Position numbers and translations under genes: made by a program. The notes below the pieces were generated by a model. The model saw only the letters and a program-made list of their open reading frames with translations, was not told the DNA's origin and searched no databases. Below are positions 8,822 to 18,564 of a stretch of DNA of 64,000 nt, piece after piece. Where the stretch lies: assembly GCA_003389385.1 (NCBI GenBank), contig QQVM01000005.1:62001-126000 (forward strand), read 5' to 3'. The first letter of the stretch is position 1. Each line of letters begins with the position of its first letter. Source of the stretch: Bacteroidota bacterium. GTDB taxonomy: Bacteria > Bacteroidota > Bacteroidia > AKYH767-A > 2013-40CM-41-45.

Positions 8822-9874
8822 TTAATTCAGAGCATTCTTCGTTTTGAACAAAAAGCGGGGGAGAAGGAGCTCCTTCACTGAAAGCATATTTAACGGGAAT
8901 TCGAGTATTACATGCAAGGCGCTCATTACAAAGAGAGCGAGGGCACCAAATCGGAAATTCACTGTGTATAAGCCAATGCTGACTAGCCAGATCACCACCG
9001 CGATTACCAGTTTTCTTTTTTCAATCTTATGCCATTGAATGATGGAAGTTTTTGAAAACCAGTTTAAATAATGATATGTATAAGCAAATGCAATGAATAT
9101 CTGGGCCTTCCAGAAATAACTTGTATAGAAGTTGATACGGTTGTCTTTTGCAAAGCCGAGTATCCGGTTGATTTCATAATTCACTCCGTGAAAGTTGCTG
9201 GCCACAGTCATATCCACTATGGCTGGGTCAAGTGAGTTTTTAACCGGACTGACTTTTGCGTTCACGATGATAAAGACGACAAGAATCATGGAGAAAATAT
9301 TCGCGTAACCCCAGCCGGAACCGGATTTCTTTGTGCCAAACCACATGAAGAGCAATGTGAATAGAAATACATGAATGATAGTAGGTAAAAACACACCTAT
9401 CCAAACTAGAAAATGAGGATTTTTAAAATAAAAAAATGATAATGCCAGGCAGATTCCGGTCAGAATCAGGCGGTTTTTCCAGGAAGAAGTGAGATGATAT
9501 ATAAAAGCAAAAAAGAGTGCTATGAAAATTGATGTTCCGCCCCAGTCTATGAGAGCGTTAACACGCTCTGATCCGCCGGCATTAATCAGTCTTTCATGAA
9601 GCCCTTTGCTAATTTCCCATGTGCCCAGCTGTCCTGTAAAATAGGATGCAGATAAAAACAGCAATATGATTCCGGCGATTAGCAAAAAACCTTTTCGGTC
9701 TTTTTGTTCATTCAGAAAATAATTTTTTTTATCCAGCCAATTGATTTCAGTCAGATAATGAAGAGGGCCTAGTACGATGTAAGAGAACAGAAAAAGTTCG
9801 AATGGAAACCGGAAAGCCAGGACCAGGCTTACCCAGATTAGAATGAAATTGAGTATGTCAATGTTTCGTGTCAT
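8822..9874 (-). CDS. Uncharacterised polytopic membrane protein with intramembrane His/Glu motifs
   Basis: 350 residues with about nine to ten hydrophobic segments. I do not recognise a characterised family. The striking feature is a set of histidines in or at the ends of helices: H39 and E43 in PLHYLTEINW, H127 in IYHLTSSW, H168 in TIIHVF, H268 in TYHYLNWF, and H321 and E325 in ALHVILEFP. The first and last helices therefore both carry LHxxxE. Intramembrane His/Glu sets of this kind occur in metal-dependent membrane enzymes, but a catalytic role here is inference only. It is first in a leftward run with the SRPBCC gene (78 bases downstream) and the symporter. Confidence 0.7.
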   Translation of the reverse strand: MTRNIDILNFILIWVSLVLAFRFPFELFLFSYIVLGPLHYLTEINWLDKKNYFLNEQKDRKGFLLIAGIILLFLSASYFTGQLGTWEISKGLHERLINAGGSERVNALIDWGGTSIFIALFFAFIYHLTSSWKNRLILTGICLALSFFYFKNPHFLVWIGVFLPTIIHVFLFTLLFMWFGTKKSGSGWGYANIFSMILVVFIIVNAKVSPVKNSLDPAIVDMTVASNFHGVNYEINRILGFAKDNRINFYTSYFWKAQIFIAFAYTYHYLNWFSKTSIIQWHKIEKRKLVIAVVIWLVSIGLYTVNFRFGALALFVMSALHVILEFPLNMLSVKELLLPRFLFKTKNALN

Positions 9875-10061
9875 TTTTCATTTTTCAATTTGGCAAAAAC
9901 CAGAAGCCGGTCGTTCAATATTTAAAAATAATGAAATCCTGATTGAATATACATTTTTTTAAACTGACTTATCATCTTCAGGATGCTTGAAAAAGGTTTG
10001 CAGGGATTTTTCATGTATTCGATTTCTGACTATTTTGCAGGAAGCACTTAGCCGAAAGTAA

Positions 10062-12026
10062 ATGCATATTTTACAGGATTTTGTTATCATAATGATTGCC
10101 GCTATTGCGGTACTGCTATTGTTTTCCAGACTGAAGCTTCCTTCCGTGATAGGTTTTCTATTCACCGGTTTCATCATAGGTCCTTCAATGACAAACATTG
10201 TTTCTTCTACGCACGAGATTGAACTGTTTGCTGAAGTGGGTGTCATGCTTTTGATGTTTACCATTGGACTTGAGTTTTCGCTGGAAACTATCAGACGAAT
10301 GACTTTTGAAGTGCTTGTACTTGGCAGCCTTCAGGTAGTGATCACCATTGCTGCAGTGCTCACTTCAATGCTTTCACTTGGTTACGGACTTCCGGAATCC
10401 ATGGCAATTTCATTTATCGTATCCATGAGCAGTACAGCTATTGTAATGAAGCTGCTGCATGACCGGGGGAAACTCCGAACTGTTCATGGCAGGATCATGA
10501 CAGGCATACTACTGTTTCAGGATTTTTGTGTTATCCTGTTCATCATCATGCTGCCTCTCTTCGCTTCAATCCGTGAAATCGAAGCGTTTCCGGTACTTAC
10601 TCAATTATTCAAATCCTTGTTCCTGGCCAGTTTGATCTTTGTGCTTGCAAAATATTTCTTTCCTAAGATTTTTGATTATGTCTGCAGATTCAGATTGAGA
10701 GAAACCTTCATGCTGCTTGCTCTTTCCATGTGTTTTGGCCTGGGTTTAATTACAGGGCACTTTGGCTTTTCACTTGCCATGGGCTCCTTTGTTGCAGGAA
10801 TGATATTGGCGGAAAGCCAATATCTGCACCAGATTGAAGCGGAGATAAAATCCCTGCGAACAGTATTTATCTCCCTGTTTTTTGTTTCCATCGGAATGCT
10901 TCTTAATCTCGAATATGTAGCAATGAACGGTTGGTGGGTTCTGGCAGGTGTAGTGGGATTAATCGCACTTAAATTTCTCCTGATTTTTCTCATTCTTCTG
11001 CTCATGCGCTATCCCGTAAATATATCGTTGGGTGCCGCGGCAAGTCTGGCACAGATAGGTGAATTTTCATTTCTCCTGCTGACAATGTCAAGCCAGATGA
11101 ACATTCTCACGGATTCCCAGTTTCAGTATTTTCTAGCCATCACGATCATTTCCATGGTGCTGACACCCTTTATCGTTATACTGGGAGAGAAAATTGCGTA
11201 TCACAAGAGGTTCAGGCAGAAGTTTGTTCATTCTGAAAAACTTGCTGAAATGGAGAACCATATAATTATCGCTGGATTCGGAATCAATGGAATGCACCTG
11301 GCTCGCATATTCAAAGTGCTCGGAATACCATATTCTGTAATTGAATTTAACCCGATCACAGTAAAGAAATACAGGATGTCGGGTGAGAACATTATGTTCG
11401 GCGATATCACGCATGCGGATAACCTAAGACACCTTGGAATAGAGAAAGCTTCCATGATGATTGTCGCGATATCAGATTCTGACTCCACCAGAAAGGCTGT
11501 TGAATTGGCTCGCAGCATGAATCCTTCCATACAAATTATCGTTCGCTCAGAATATTTGCATGAAATGGAATTACTGTATAAGAAAGGAGCGAATGAAGTT
11601 GTATCGCAAGAGTTCGAAGCAACTATACAGGTGGCTTCCCAGGTTTTGAAGAAACGCGGAATATCCGACCAGATAATTCACATTCACAACCTGATGCTGA
11701 GACAGGAACAATATCATTTCTTTGAAGCGGATGCTGTGAATGAAGCTTCTTTTAACCTTTCTGAAATGGCGGCCATTAATGAATTATGTGACCTCTATTT
11801 GGTAAGATTCAGTCTTAAAATTTCAGGAATTACCGCTGCTCATCTGAATGAAACTTTTCGCTCTGAACAACTGAATGTTGCTATATTGGGAGTGATTCGA
11901 AAGGACCGGATTATTCGTGAGCAACTGGAAAGTGCTGTTGTTCAGAAGCATGATTCACTGATACTTTTCGGAGTGCAAAAGCATATCGACAAAGCGAAAG
12001 ATTTTCTGGATACTTATCTTGCTTAA
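10062..12026 (+). CDS. CPA2-family monovalent cation:proton antiporter (KefB/KefC-like) with RCK domains
   Basis: 654 residues. The first about 385 residues form 12-13 membrane helices of the Na+/H+ exchanger fold (opening IMIAAIAVLLLFSRLKLPSV; FTGFIIGPS; ASLAQIGEFSFLL). A Rossmann TrkA-N/RCK domain follows from about residue 398 (IIIAGFGINGMHLARIF, with the GxGxxG nucleotide loop), then a TrkA-C domain at the end. Such proteins exchange K+ or Na+ for protons and are gated by nucleotides or adducts at the RCK domain. It faces the universal stress gene at 12023, overlapping it by 4 bases tail to tail. Ion specificity is not determined. Confidence 0.92.
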   Translation: MHILQDFVIIMIAAIAVLLLFSRLKLPSVIGFLFTGFIIGPSMTNIVSSTHEIELFAEVGVMLLMFTIGLEFSLETIRRMTFEVLVLGSLQVVITIAAVLTSMLSLGYGLPESMAISFIVSMSSTAIVMKLLHDRGKLRTVHGRIMTGILLFQDFCVILFIIMLPLFASIREIEAFPVLTQLFKSLFLASLIFVLAKYFFPKIFDYVCRFRLRETFMLLALSMCFGLGLITGHFGFSLAMGSFVAGMILAESQYLHQIEAEIKSLRTVFISLFFVSIGMLLNLEYVAMNGWWVLAGVVGLIALKFLLIFLILLLMRYPVNISLGAAASLAQIGEFSFLLLTMSSQMNILTDSQFQYFLAITIISMVLTPFIVILGEKIAYHKRFRQKFVHSEKLAEMENHIIIAGFGINGMHLARIFKVLGIPYSVIEFNPITVKKYRMSGENIMFGDITHADNLRHLGIEKASMMIVAISDSDSTRKAVELARSMNPSIQIIVRSEYLHEMELLYKKGANEVVSQEFEATIQVASQVLKKRGISDQIIHIHNLMLRQEQYHFFEADAVNEASFNLSEMAAINELCDLYLVRFSLKISGITAAHLNETFRSEQLNVAILGVIRKDRIIREQLESAVVQKHDSLILFGVQKHIDKAKDFLDTYLA

Positions 12027-12853
12027 ACTTCACGTATGAATGTGAGCATGGGTGTCTTGCTGTGAAAAACCATCTGCCGGGTCAGACTTTTTCCGAAAAG
12101 TTTTTCAAGGAATGTGAGTTCATGCGTGAACATTGCCAGCAAATCAGCATTGATCAGCTCCATGTAAGCATCAATGCCGTCGACTACTTTGCTGTTCTTG
12201 GAAATGTGAAAAATGATTTTTTCGTAATTGGTTTTTTCGATTAATGATTGAAGCACTTTTTCTTTATCAGGCTTTTCTGCAGAATCGGGGGAAACAACAT
12301 GCAGAACATGAATTGTGGAACTGAAAATTCTGGCAAGCGGTACAAGAGCGTCTAGCTCCTCTTCCAACGTCCACATGTTGGTAGGGTATACTATATGTTT
12401 TAGTCCTTTGAACTCTGCATTTTCAGGCACCGTTATAACAGGGAGACTGCTGTATCCTATTACAGATGCTGCAGTGCTGCCCATGAACAGGCGGCGAATC
12501 GGACCTCCACCTCTTGTTCCCATTACGATCAGTTCAGTGTCATTCTCCTTGGCATGTGCCTCAATCGTCTTCTCAATCGGAAATCCCTTTCTGATAGCAA
12601 AACTGACTTGCAGGTTAACTCCGGCATAATCCCTGATCTTCCTGATCAGCTCTGCAAACTTCCGGCTACTTTTTTGCGTAAGTTCCTTTTCAATTGTTTC
12701 TGTGCTTTTCAACTGAGCCGTATTGGATGCTTCATCAGTAAACAAAACATAAAGCAATAAAAGTTCCGATTCAAGTTCAGTGGCAAGCCTGGATGCATAC
12801 ATCACCGCTACTTCTGACTGAATGGAAAAATCGGTAGGAACAAGGAATTTCAT
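12023..12853 (-). CDS. Universal stress protein, tandem UspA domains
   Basis: 276 residues with two UspA domains. Domain 1 begins FLVPTDFSIQSEVAVMYA and keeps the nucleotide-binding signature GTRGGGPIRRLFMGSTAASV (G-2x-G-9x-G-S/T). Domain 2 is more degenerate and ends near LFGKSLTRQMVFHSKTPML. The protein is cytoplasmic. It lies 50 bases downstream of the calcium-type P-ATPase on the same strand, so it is probably the last gene of the ion-transport operon. Its 3' end overlaps the 3' end of the antiporter gene. Confidence 0.9.
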   Translation of the reverse strand: MKFLVPTDFSIQSEVAVMYASRLATELESELLLLYVLFTDEASNTAQLKSTETIEKELTQKSSRKFAELIRKIRDYAGVNLQVSFAIRKGFPIEKTIEAHAKENDTELIVMGTRGGGPIRRLFMGSTAASVIGYSSLPVITVPENAEFKGLKHIVYPTNMWTLEEELDALVPLARIFSSTIHVLHVVSPDSAEKPDKEKVLQSLIEKTNYEKIIFHISKNSKVVDGIDAYMELINADLLAMFTHELTFLEKLFGKSLTRQMVFHSKTPMLTFIREV

Positions 12854-12903
12854 AACTGCCTAATTGAATTGTTTAAAAATGATTGACATAATTTTCAACA
12901 ATT

Positions 12904-15495
12904 TTAAAGATAAGCATTATTTCTGGTCCTCTTCCTCCTGAAATGCTTTTCAATTTCAACAATCCAAAAAACAATGCTCGAAACTGCAAGAGTGATTGCA
13001 AGTTCATTTAGAGACAGTGGCTGAGTCTTGAATATCTCATTCATTACCGGATGATAAATAATAAGTATCTGCAAAGAGCAGGTGATTACCATGGCAAGCA
13101 GCATCGGGCGATTTGAGAAAACTCCGATTTTAAAAATTGAATCAGCACCGGATCTGATTGCCATTACATGTCCGAGCTGACTGAAGCAAAGAACGGTAAA
13201 TGCCATAGTCTGCCAGTTCTCTTTGCCCTGGTAAATTGACCATGCCTGAATTCCGATAGTAAACACACCCATGAGAAAACCAATCCAAAGAATGTGAAGC
13301 GCCATTCCATCGGCAAAAATACTTTTACGAGGGTCTCGTGGAGTTCTCTTCATAATTCCTGATTCAGCTGGCTCTGAGGCCAGCGCCAAACCAGGCAGTC
13401 CATCTGTTACAAGATTAATCCAGAGAATGTGAATTGCAAGCAGTGGAATAGGTAAGCCAAAAAATGGAGCAAGAAGGATAGCCCATATCTCCCCTGAGTT
13501 GCCGGTCATGATATACTTAATAAACTTCAGGATGTTGTCAAAAATTCTTCTGCCATGACTGATTGCGGAGATAATAGTGGCAAAATTATCATCAAGCAAT
13601 ATCATGTGAGAGGCTTCCTTGGAAACTTCTGTGCCGTTGATACCCATTGCTACTCCAATGTCGGCGTTCTTTAGTGCAGGGGCGTCGTTCACGCCGTCTC
13701 CGGTCATCGCGACATAGTGATGCTTGTGTTGTAAGGCATTCACAATTTTCAGTTTCTGCTCCGGACTGACCCGTGCATATACTTTCACATGCTCCACGAT
13801 CTTCTCAAACTCACTTTCCTTCATTGCGTTAAGCTCAGGACCAGTGATTACTCGGTCTTCCTCTGATGACATTATTCCCAATTGCCTTGCAATTGCAGTA
13901 GCTGTAAGTTTATGGTCACCTGTGATCATGACTGGCACAATACCGGCTTCCCTGCATTGTTTTATTGAAGAGGGAACTTCTTCGCGTGGTGGATCTATCA
14001 TTCCTGCGAAGCCAGTAAAATGCAGGCTGGTTTCAATCGTCTCAGGGCTGATAACCTGAGGAAGCACTTTCATATTTCTCAAAGCAAAACCTAAAACCCT
14101 GTGACCTTCAGAGGCGATGGAGTTTGCCTTTTCGGCAATGTCTGAAACATGTCCTGTCTGCGATTCAACAACTTTATTCAGCAATACATCCACAGCTCCT
14201 TTGGTGATTACTATATACTCTTCATCCGATTTATGTATAGTGGTCATACATTTGCGGGTTGAGTCAAATGGAAGCTCAGCGACTCTGGGGAATAGCTTTT
14301 CAAGTTCCCTCCTCATAAAACCCTTGCCTTCCGCATATTCAAGCATGGCAATTTCAGTTGAATCGCCTAAGTGCTTTCCTTCCTTGTCCTCATGTATATC
14401 ATTGTTAAGCGCCATTGCTTTGAACAAGACATTTTCATCAACAAAATTGTTCTTAAGTTCAGCTATTGGCCAATGTTCACATTCCATCACTGTCATTTTA
14501 TTGACAGTAAGAGTGCCAGTTTTGTCGGTGCAGATATAGGTCACGGATCCTAGCGTTTCAACCGCCGGCAATTTCCGGATCAAAGCTTTGCTTTTTACCA
14601 ACTTCCTGGCACCAAACGCCAGCGCGATTGTAACCAATGCAGGAAGAGCTTCTGGAATTGCAGCAACTGCGAGCGAAATTGAAGTCAATAGCATATTCAG
14701 CATTGACTCACCTCTAAGACTCCCGATAACAAATATTACAGCGCAGATAAAAAGGATTATCACAGAAAGCTTTTTTCCGAATTTGCTCAGACGTTTTTGA
14801 AGAGGGGTTGTGTTGTCCTCCGTTTGAATCATGGTAGCAATTTTGCCCAATTGCGTTTTCATTCCTGTTGCAACCACATATGCGCTTCCTCTGCCGTGCG
14901 TGACAAATGTGCCTTTGTAACCCATGTTGTGTCTGTCGCCGAGTGGATAATCGCCCTGCGTAAGTTCTTTAATGTGCTTTTCGACATTTTGTGATTCACC
15001 CGTGAGTACCGATTCATCAGTTCTGATTTGCTGACTTTCAAAAAACCTCAGATCGGCAGGAATCATGTCACCTGCTTCAAGGATCACTACATCCCCGGGT
15101 ACCAGCATCGTTGCGGGAATCACACTCACTTCATTTCCTCTTTTAACCCTTGCATGGAGTGCAGCCATTTCTTTCAATGCTGCAATCGCTTTCTCTGCCC
15201 TGTATTCCTGAATAAAACCTACAAGGGCATTCAGAATTACAATGGCCAATATGATAATTGTATCAGTGATATCTCCAATCATTCCGGATACAATCGCCGC
15301 AGCAATCAAAATGAGTATCATGAAGTCTGTCAGCTGGCCTGCAATCATAGCAGCTACAGATTTCTTCTTGTGTTCTTCTATCTGGTTAGGCCCATACTCT
15401 TCCTGTCGTTGTTTGCAAACGACTTTGTCCAAGCCTTCAGGAGAAGTGTTTAAGAGTTGGGTAATTTCAGAAAGGGGCAGAAGGTGCCAGTTCAT
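12904..15495 (-). CDS. Calcium-type cation-transporting P-type ATPase (P2A-like)
   Basis: 863 residues. The N-terminal cation ATPase domain is followed by the actuator loop TGES (165-168), the phosphorylation site D324 in CTDKTGTLT, the hinge TGDGVNDAPALKNADIGVAMG, and a C-terminal six-helix domain. Ion-site residues resemble SERCA site II: NSGE in M5 and NLVTDG in M6. The M4 motif reads PEALPA instead of the commoner PEGLPA, keeping the Glu. It exports Ca2+ from the cytoplasm using ATP; another divalent cation cannot be excluded. It lies 7 bases behind the Ca2+/cation antiporter gene, so two calcium exporters with different energy sources share an operon. Confidence 0.92.
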   Translation of the reverse strand: MNWHLLPLSEITQLLNTSPEGLDKVVCKQRQEEYGPNQIEEHKKKSVAAMIAGQLTDFMILILIAAAIVSGMIGDITDTIIILAIVILNALVGFIQEYRAEKAIAALKEMAALHARVKRGNEVSVIPATMLVPGDVVILEAGDMIPADLRFFESQQIRTDESVLTGESQNVEKHIKELTQGDYPLGDRHNMGYKGTFVTHGRGSAYVVATGMKTQLGKIATMIQTEDNTTPLQKRLSKFGKKLSVIILFICAVIFVIGSLRGESMLNMLLTSISLAVAAIPEALPALVTIALAFGARKLVKSKALIRKLPAVETLGSVTYICTDKTGTLTVNKMTVMECEHWPIAELKNNFVDENVLFKAMALNNDIHEDKEGKHLGDSTEIAMLEYAEGKGFMRRELEKLFPRVAELPFDSTRKCMTTIHKSDEEYIVITKGAVDVLLNKVVESQTGHVSDIAEKANSIASEGHRVLGFALRNMKVLPQVISPETIETSLHFTGFAGMIDPPREEVPSSIKQCREAGIVPVMITGDHKLTATAIARQLGIMSSEEDRVITGPELNAMKESEFEKIVEHVKVYARVSPEQKLKIVNALQHKHHYVAMTGDGVNDAPALKNADIGVAMGINGTEVSKEASHMILLDDNFATIISAISHGRRIFDNILKFIKYIMTGNSGEIWAILLAPFFGLPIPLLAIHILWINLVTDGLPGLALASEPAESGIMKRTPRDPRKSIFADGMALHILWIGFLMGVFTIGIQAWSIYQGKENWQTMAFTVLCFSQLGHVMAIRSGADSIFKIGVFSNRPMLLAMVITCSLQILIIYHPVMNEIFKTQPLSLNELAITLAVSSIVFWIVEIEKHFRRKRTRNNAYL

Positions 15496-15502
15496 TTTAT
15501 TT

Positions 15503-16498
15503 TCAACTTACATTGTAAAGCAAGATCATCATCAGGACGTATACCAGCAGAATAAAAGCAGAGTCAATTGCCAGTTTCCACTTGCGAGCTGATTTGAACA
15601 ATATCCCGGTGATGCCGATTGCTGTGATGATGATTGTACCTAAAATGGGTATGACATGGTTTTGGCTTGTGTACAAAAGAATTGGGCCCTTAGTATGAAA
15701 GATATCATCAATTGCAAGAATGATGATATTGAAAATATTTGAACCGAAAATATTTCCAATGGCCAGGTCAATAGTGCCTAAGCGGATGGCTGAAATTGAA
15801 ACGACAATTTCAGGAAGTGAGGTGGATGCTGCAATGAAGAGTGTTCCAAAAAAACTCTGTCCCATGCCACTAATGGCCGCCAGATGCTTGCCGAAGTATG
15901 GAAGTGCCATGGCTCCTGCAATAACAAGGACTGCATTGAAAGAATAGCGTAATATCACATCTCTCAATGTAAGTTCACTTTCCTGATGATAGGTAAGTCG
16001 CACATGATGTCTTTTTTCATAAACATACAATACCCGAATAGCTATAAAATAAAGAATGATGAATAGTATGCTCGATCCTCCTATCCATCCGATATGACCG
16101 AATACACCAGGCATAAGTATTGCTACTGCTACAATGCTGAGCATTACAATTCCAAGTGATGCGGCAATTACATGGCCTGGCTGAGCAACTGATGTAAGTG
16201 GCTTGGCGGGATTATAAAAAAGATCCATGATTGAAATGATAAGTATGTTAAAAGCGCAGCTGCCTACAATGTCACCAACCGCAAGGTCTGGAGCGTCCAC
16301 AAGTGCAACGGAGCTGATGCCTGTCATCAGTTCTGGTAAAGAAGTCACGGATGCCATAAGCATGATGCCCATGAACATTTTACCCCACCCCAGCATGTCA
16401 GCCAACATGTCACCGTAACGGGAAAGTCTTGAGCCTCCGACTACTATCAGGGCTGTTGCTCCGATAAATCCTGCCAGATAAAGAATTATATCACTCAT
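15503..16498 (-). CDS. Calcium/sodium antiporter (CaCA superfamily, YrbG/CaxA-like)
   Basis: 331 residues, about ten membrane helices arranged as two inverted halves. The two alpha-repeats are plain: VTSLPELMTGISS with DLAVGDIVGSCAFNI in the first half and STSLPEIVVSISA with DLAIGNIFGSNIFNI in the second. The acidic and Ser/Asn residues that bind Ca2+ and Na+ are in place. It exchanges Ca2+ for Na+ or H+ at the inner membrane. Its start overlaps the end of the Na/Pi transporter gene by 8 bases, and its stop is 7 bases before the P-type ATPase, indicating translational coupling in one operon. Confidence 0.92.
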   Translation of the reverse strand: MSDIILYLAGFIGATALIVVGGSRLSRYGDMLADMLGWGKMFMGIMLMASVTSLPELMTGISSVALVDAPDLAVGDIVGSCAFNILIISIMDLFYNPAKPLTSVAQPGHVIAASLGIVMLSIVAVAILMPGVFGHIGWIGGSSILFIILYFIAIRVLYVYEKRHHVRLTYHQESELTLRDVILRYSFNAVLVIAGAMALPYFGKHLAAISGMGQSFFGTLFIAASTSLPEIVVSISAIRLGTIDLAIGNIFGSNIFNIIILAIDDIFHTKGPILLYTSQNHVIPILGTIIITAIGITGILFKSARKWKLAIDSAFILLVYVLMMILLYNVS

Positions 16499-18158
16499 GA
16501 TAGGTCATTTCGCCGGCCAAGCCGCTGTGTGAAGTATTTTCTGCTTGCAGATTGCTAACTGCAAGTAAAAGTGATTTTTTACAGGAATACAATTCCTTTT
16601 GAACATTGAGCAGGGTGGAAGCTTCAAATTCTGTGAGCTGTCCGCCTTTTAACAATCTTATCGTCTCGCCCTTTGCTTCGGATTCCATTACGGCAGCACG
16701 GCTGATCTCGTCGCTTATTCTTTCCGGAGAAATTAGTCCGTTTCTGATCAATGATTCCATTTCTGATATAAATAGATTCCAGCTTTTTGAAATACTCAAA
16801 TTCTGTCCGTGAATGAGATCATTGATTGAAGATTCAAACTCATTAATGTTGTGGGAAATATCCATAACAGCTTTGGCTGCATATACGCTTTGCCTGACTG
16901 AATTAATTATTTTCTGCAAGGCAGTTACATCCTCAGGGCTAAGATTATTCTCCTGTATTCTTGCGTAATACGAGAGTATGTCTCCTTCACTTTGCTTCAG
17001 TTTTTTGTACTCTTCATCTTCATTGAGTTTTCTTTTGGTCGCGGATCGTAAATTCTCGAGAAACCCGTTTTTATGCATTTCCGCTCTGCAAAGAATCAAA
17101 CCTGTGAGTTGAAGAGTCTTTTTTAACAGTGCAGTTGATTCATTTCTCAAAGCATGAATTGCAAGGGCAGGCATAAAGGGTTCCTTTTCACTGATAAATG
17201 AAAATCCGTTTTGAGCTTCATGTATGAATTTACTTTCCAGCCAGGTAGCAAATCTGCTCAGAATGGGAACAAAAATTGCTATTGCAATCAGGTTGATTGT
17301 TGTCTGAAATGCTACAAGACCAATCAAAGGATCTTTAATTCCAAGATAGTTTTCAATGAAGAAGATGATCCACTTCAGTCCGGCATATGCAGTAATCGCA
17401 GTGATGATATTGTAAATGAAATTTCCGAACGCAACACGTTTCTTATCGCTTGTTCCGGTCATTCCCCATAGCAGAATTTTAATTGTTGTGCCTACTTCCG
17501 AGCCAATGACAACTGCGGCAGCAGACGGGAAAGTCAGCATGCCAGAGTAAATCGCTGTGAGTGTGATTGCCACTGTGGCAGAACTGGACTGAATGATGGT
17601 GGTGAGAATGAAGCCTATGATGACAAATACGAATGTTCCGTACTGGTTGAAAGCGGCTATATTGAAATCGCGGACCAGAACTAAAGCTGAGTCTTTCATG
17701 TAGCTGAGCCCGAGAAACAAAACCCCAATTGCAAAAAATATTGAAAAGAAATTGAATAACCTTTTGCTCTTCTCGCTGAAGAACATGCCAATCGCAGTCA
17801 AAGAAATGAGCGGAAGTGAATATCTGAGTATATTCAGCTTGAACCCTACAGTTGCAACAATCCAGCTGTCGAGTGTCGTCCCCAGATTAGTGCCGAGTAT
17901 AACACCCAAAGCATTACGGAAAGTAATAATGCCTGACTCAACAAAGGCGAGAACAATCAGTGAAACCACAGAGCTGCTTTGTACAATTCCTGTGACTATC
18001 GCACCGCCTGCAATTGCTTTGAACAGGTTCTGAGTGTTTCGCTTAAGAAAAAGTTTTACAGAACGCCCCGAAACATTCTTCAGCCTGTTCTCCAGCATAC
18101 TCATGCTGAACAGGAAGAAGCCAAGCCCGGCGAGAAATTTCCATAACTCCCAAGTCAT
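16491..18158 (-). CDS. Na/Pi-cotransporter II-related protein with C-terminal PhoU-like domain
   Basis: 555 residues. The membrane half (about 1-310) has the two inverted repeats of the family, each with a QSSS motif (GIVQSSSVVSL and IIQSSSATVAI) followed by GTNLGTT and GSEVGTT. The C-terminal 200 residues are helical and acidic, like PhoU. The related Na+/phosphate symporters take up, or in some bacteria export, phosphate. Direction and substrate are not provable here. It starts 4 bases after the TerB-like gene and overlaps the calcium antiporter gene by 8 bases. Pairing phosphate and calcium transport in one transcript is notable. Confidence 0.9.
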   Translation of the reverse strand: MTWELWKFLAGLGFFLFSMSMLENRLKNVSGRSVKLFLKRNTQNLFKAIAGGAIVTGIVQSSSVVSLIVLAFVESGIITFRNALGVILGTNLGTTLDSWIVATVGFKLNILRYSLPLISLTAIGMFFSEKSKRLFNFFSIFFAIGVLFLGLSYMKDSALVLVRDFNIAAFNQYGTFVFVIIGFILTTIIQSSSATVAITLTAIYSGMLTFPSAAAVVIGSEVGTTIKILLWGMTGTSDKKRVAFGNFIYNIITAITAYAGLKWIIFFIENYLGIKDPLIGLVAFQTTINLIAIAIFVPILSRFATWLESKFIHEAQNGFSFISEKEPFMPALAIHALRNESTALLKKTLQLTGLILCRAEMHKNGFLENLRSATKRKLNEDEEYKKLKQSEGDILSYYARIQENNLSPEDVTALQKIINSVRQSVYAAKAVMDISHNINEFESSINDLIHGQNLSISKSWNLFISEMESLIRNGLISPERISDEISRAAVMESEAKGETIRLLKGGQLTEFEASTLLNVQKELYSCKKSLLLAVSNLQAENTSHSGLAGEMTYHE

Positions 18159-18162
18159 ATGC

Positions 18163-18564
18163 TTACCTTAATAAATTTCCCAGTTTACCCAGCGCAACAA
18201 GCTCCGATTTGTTTTTTCCTGAAAAGGATTCTGCAATGGCATTGGCTGTTTTCCAAATCATGGCTTTCACTTCCGGGTTGAACAACTTTGAATTGGCTTT
18301 GTAATACTCTGCAAATTCACTCATGCATTCCTCAGGATCAGGCTCATTCTCTACAAGCCAGTCGAAGACGATTTCAATTTGGAATGCAGCATCGCTTCCA
18401 AATTCGTCAAGACTATCTTCAAGAGCCAGCCAGTGTTTTTTGACATCTTCTTTGAGCTTCTCTTTTTCATCCTTATGCACGACTTTATCTGATTTAGCTA
18501 TTGCATAGCATGCTTTGGAAACCATCTGGTAAAATCGTTTCATTTGTTCACGGCTCTCTTTCAT
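18163..18564 (-). CDS. Small helical protein, TerB-like
   Basis: 133 residues, all-helical by composition and soluble. The section KACYAIAKSDKVVHKDEKEKL resembles the acidic helix turn that characterises TerB (tellurite-resistance B) domains, in which Asp/Glu residues bind a metal such as Ca2+. The match is by pattern only. It is the first gene of the ion-transport operon, 4 bases before the Na/Pi transporter gene. A regulator or metal-buffering partner of the transporters is an inference from context. Confidence 0.6.
   Translation of the reverse strand: MKESREQMKRFYQMVSKACYAIAKSDKVVHKDEKEKLKEDVKKHWLALEDSLDEFGSDAAFQIEIVFDWLVENEPDPEECMSEFAEYYKANSKLFNPEVKAMIWKTANAIAESFSGKNKSELVALGKLGNLLR

Noticed and set aside
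12883-12898. An FNR-type site upstream of the universal stress gene at 12023 (TTGA...TCAA).
   Set aside because: The half-sites are separated by 8 bases rather than 6, so the geometry is wrong, and the region is AT-rich.
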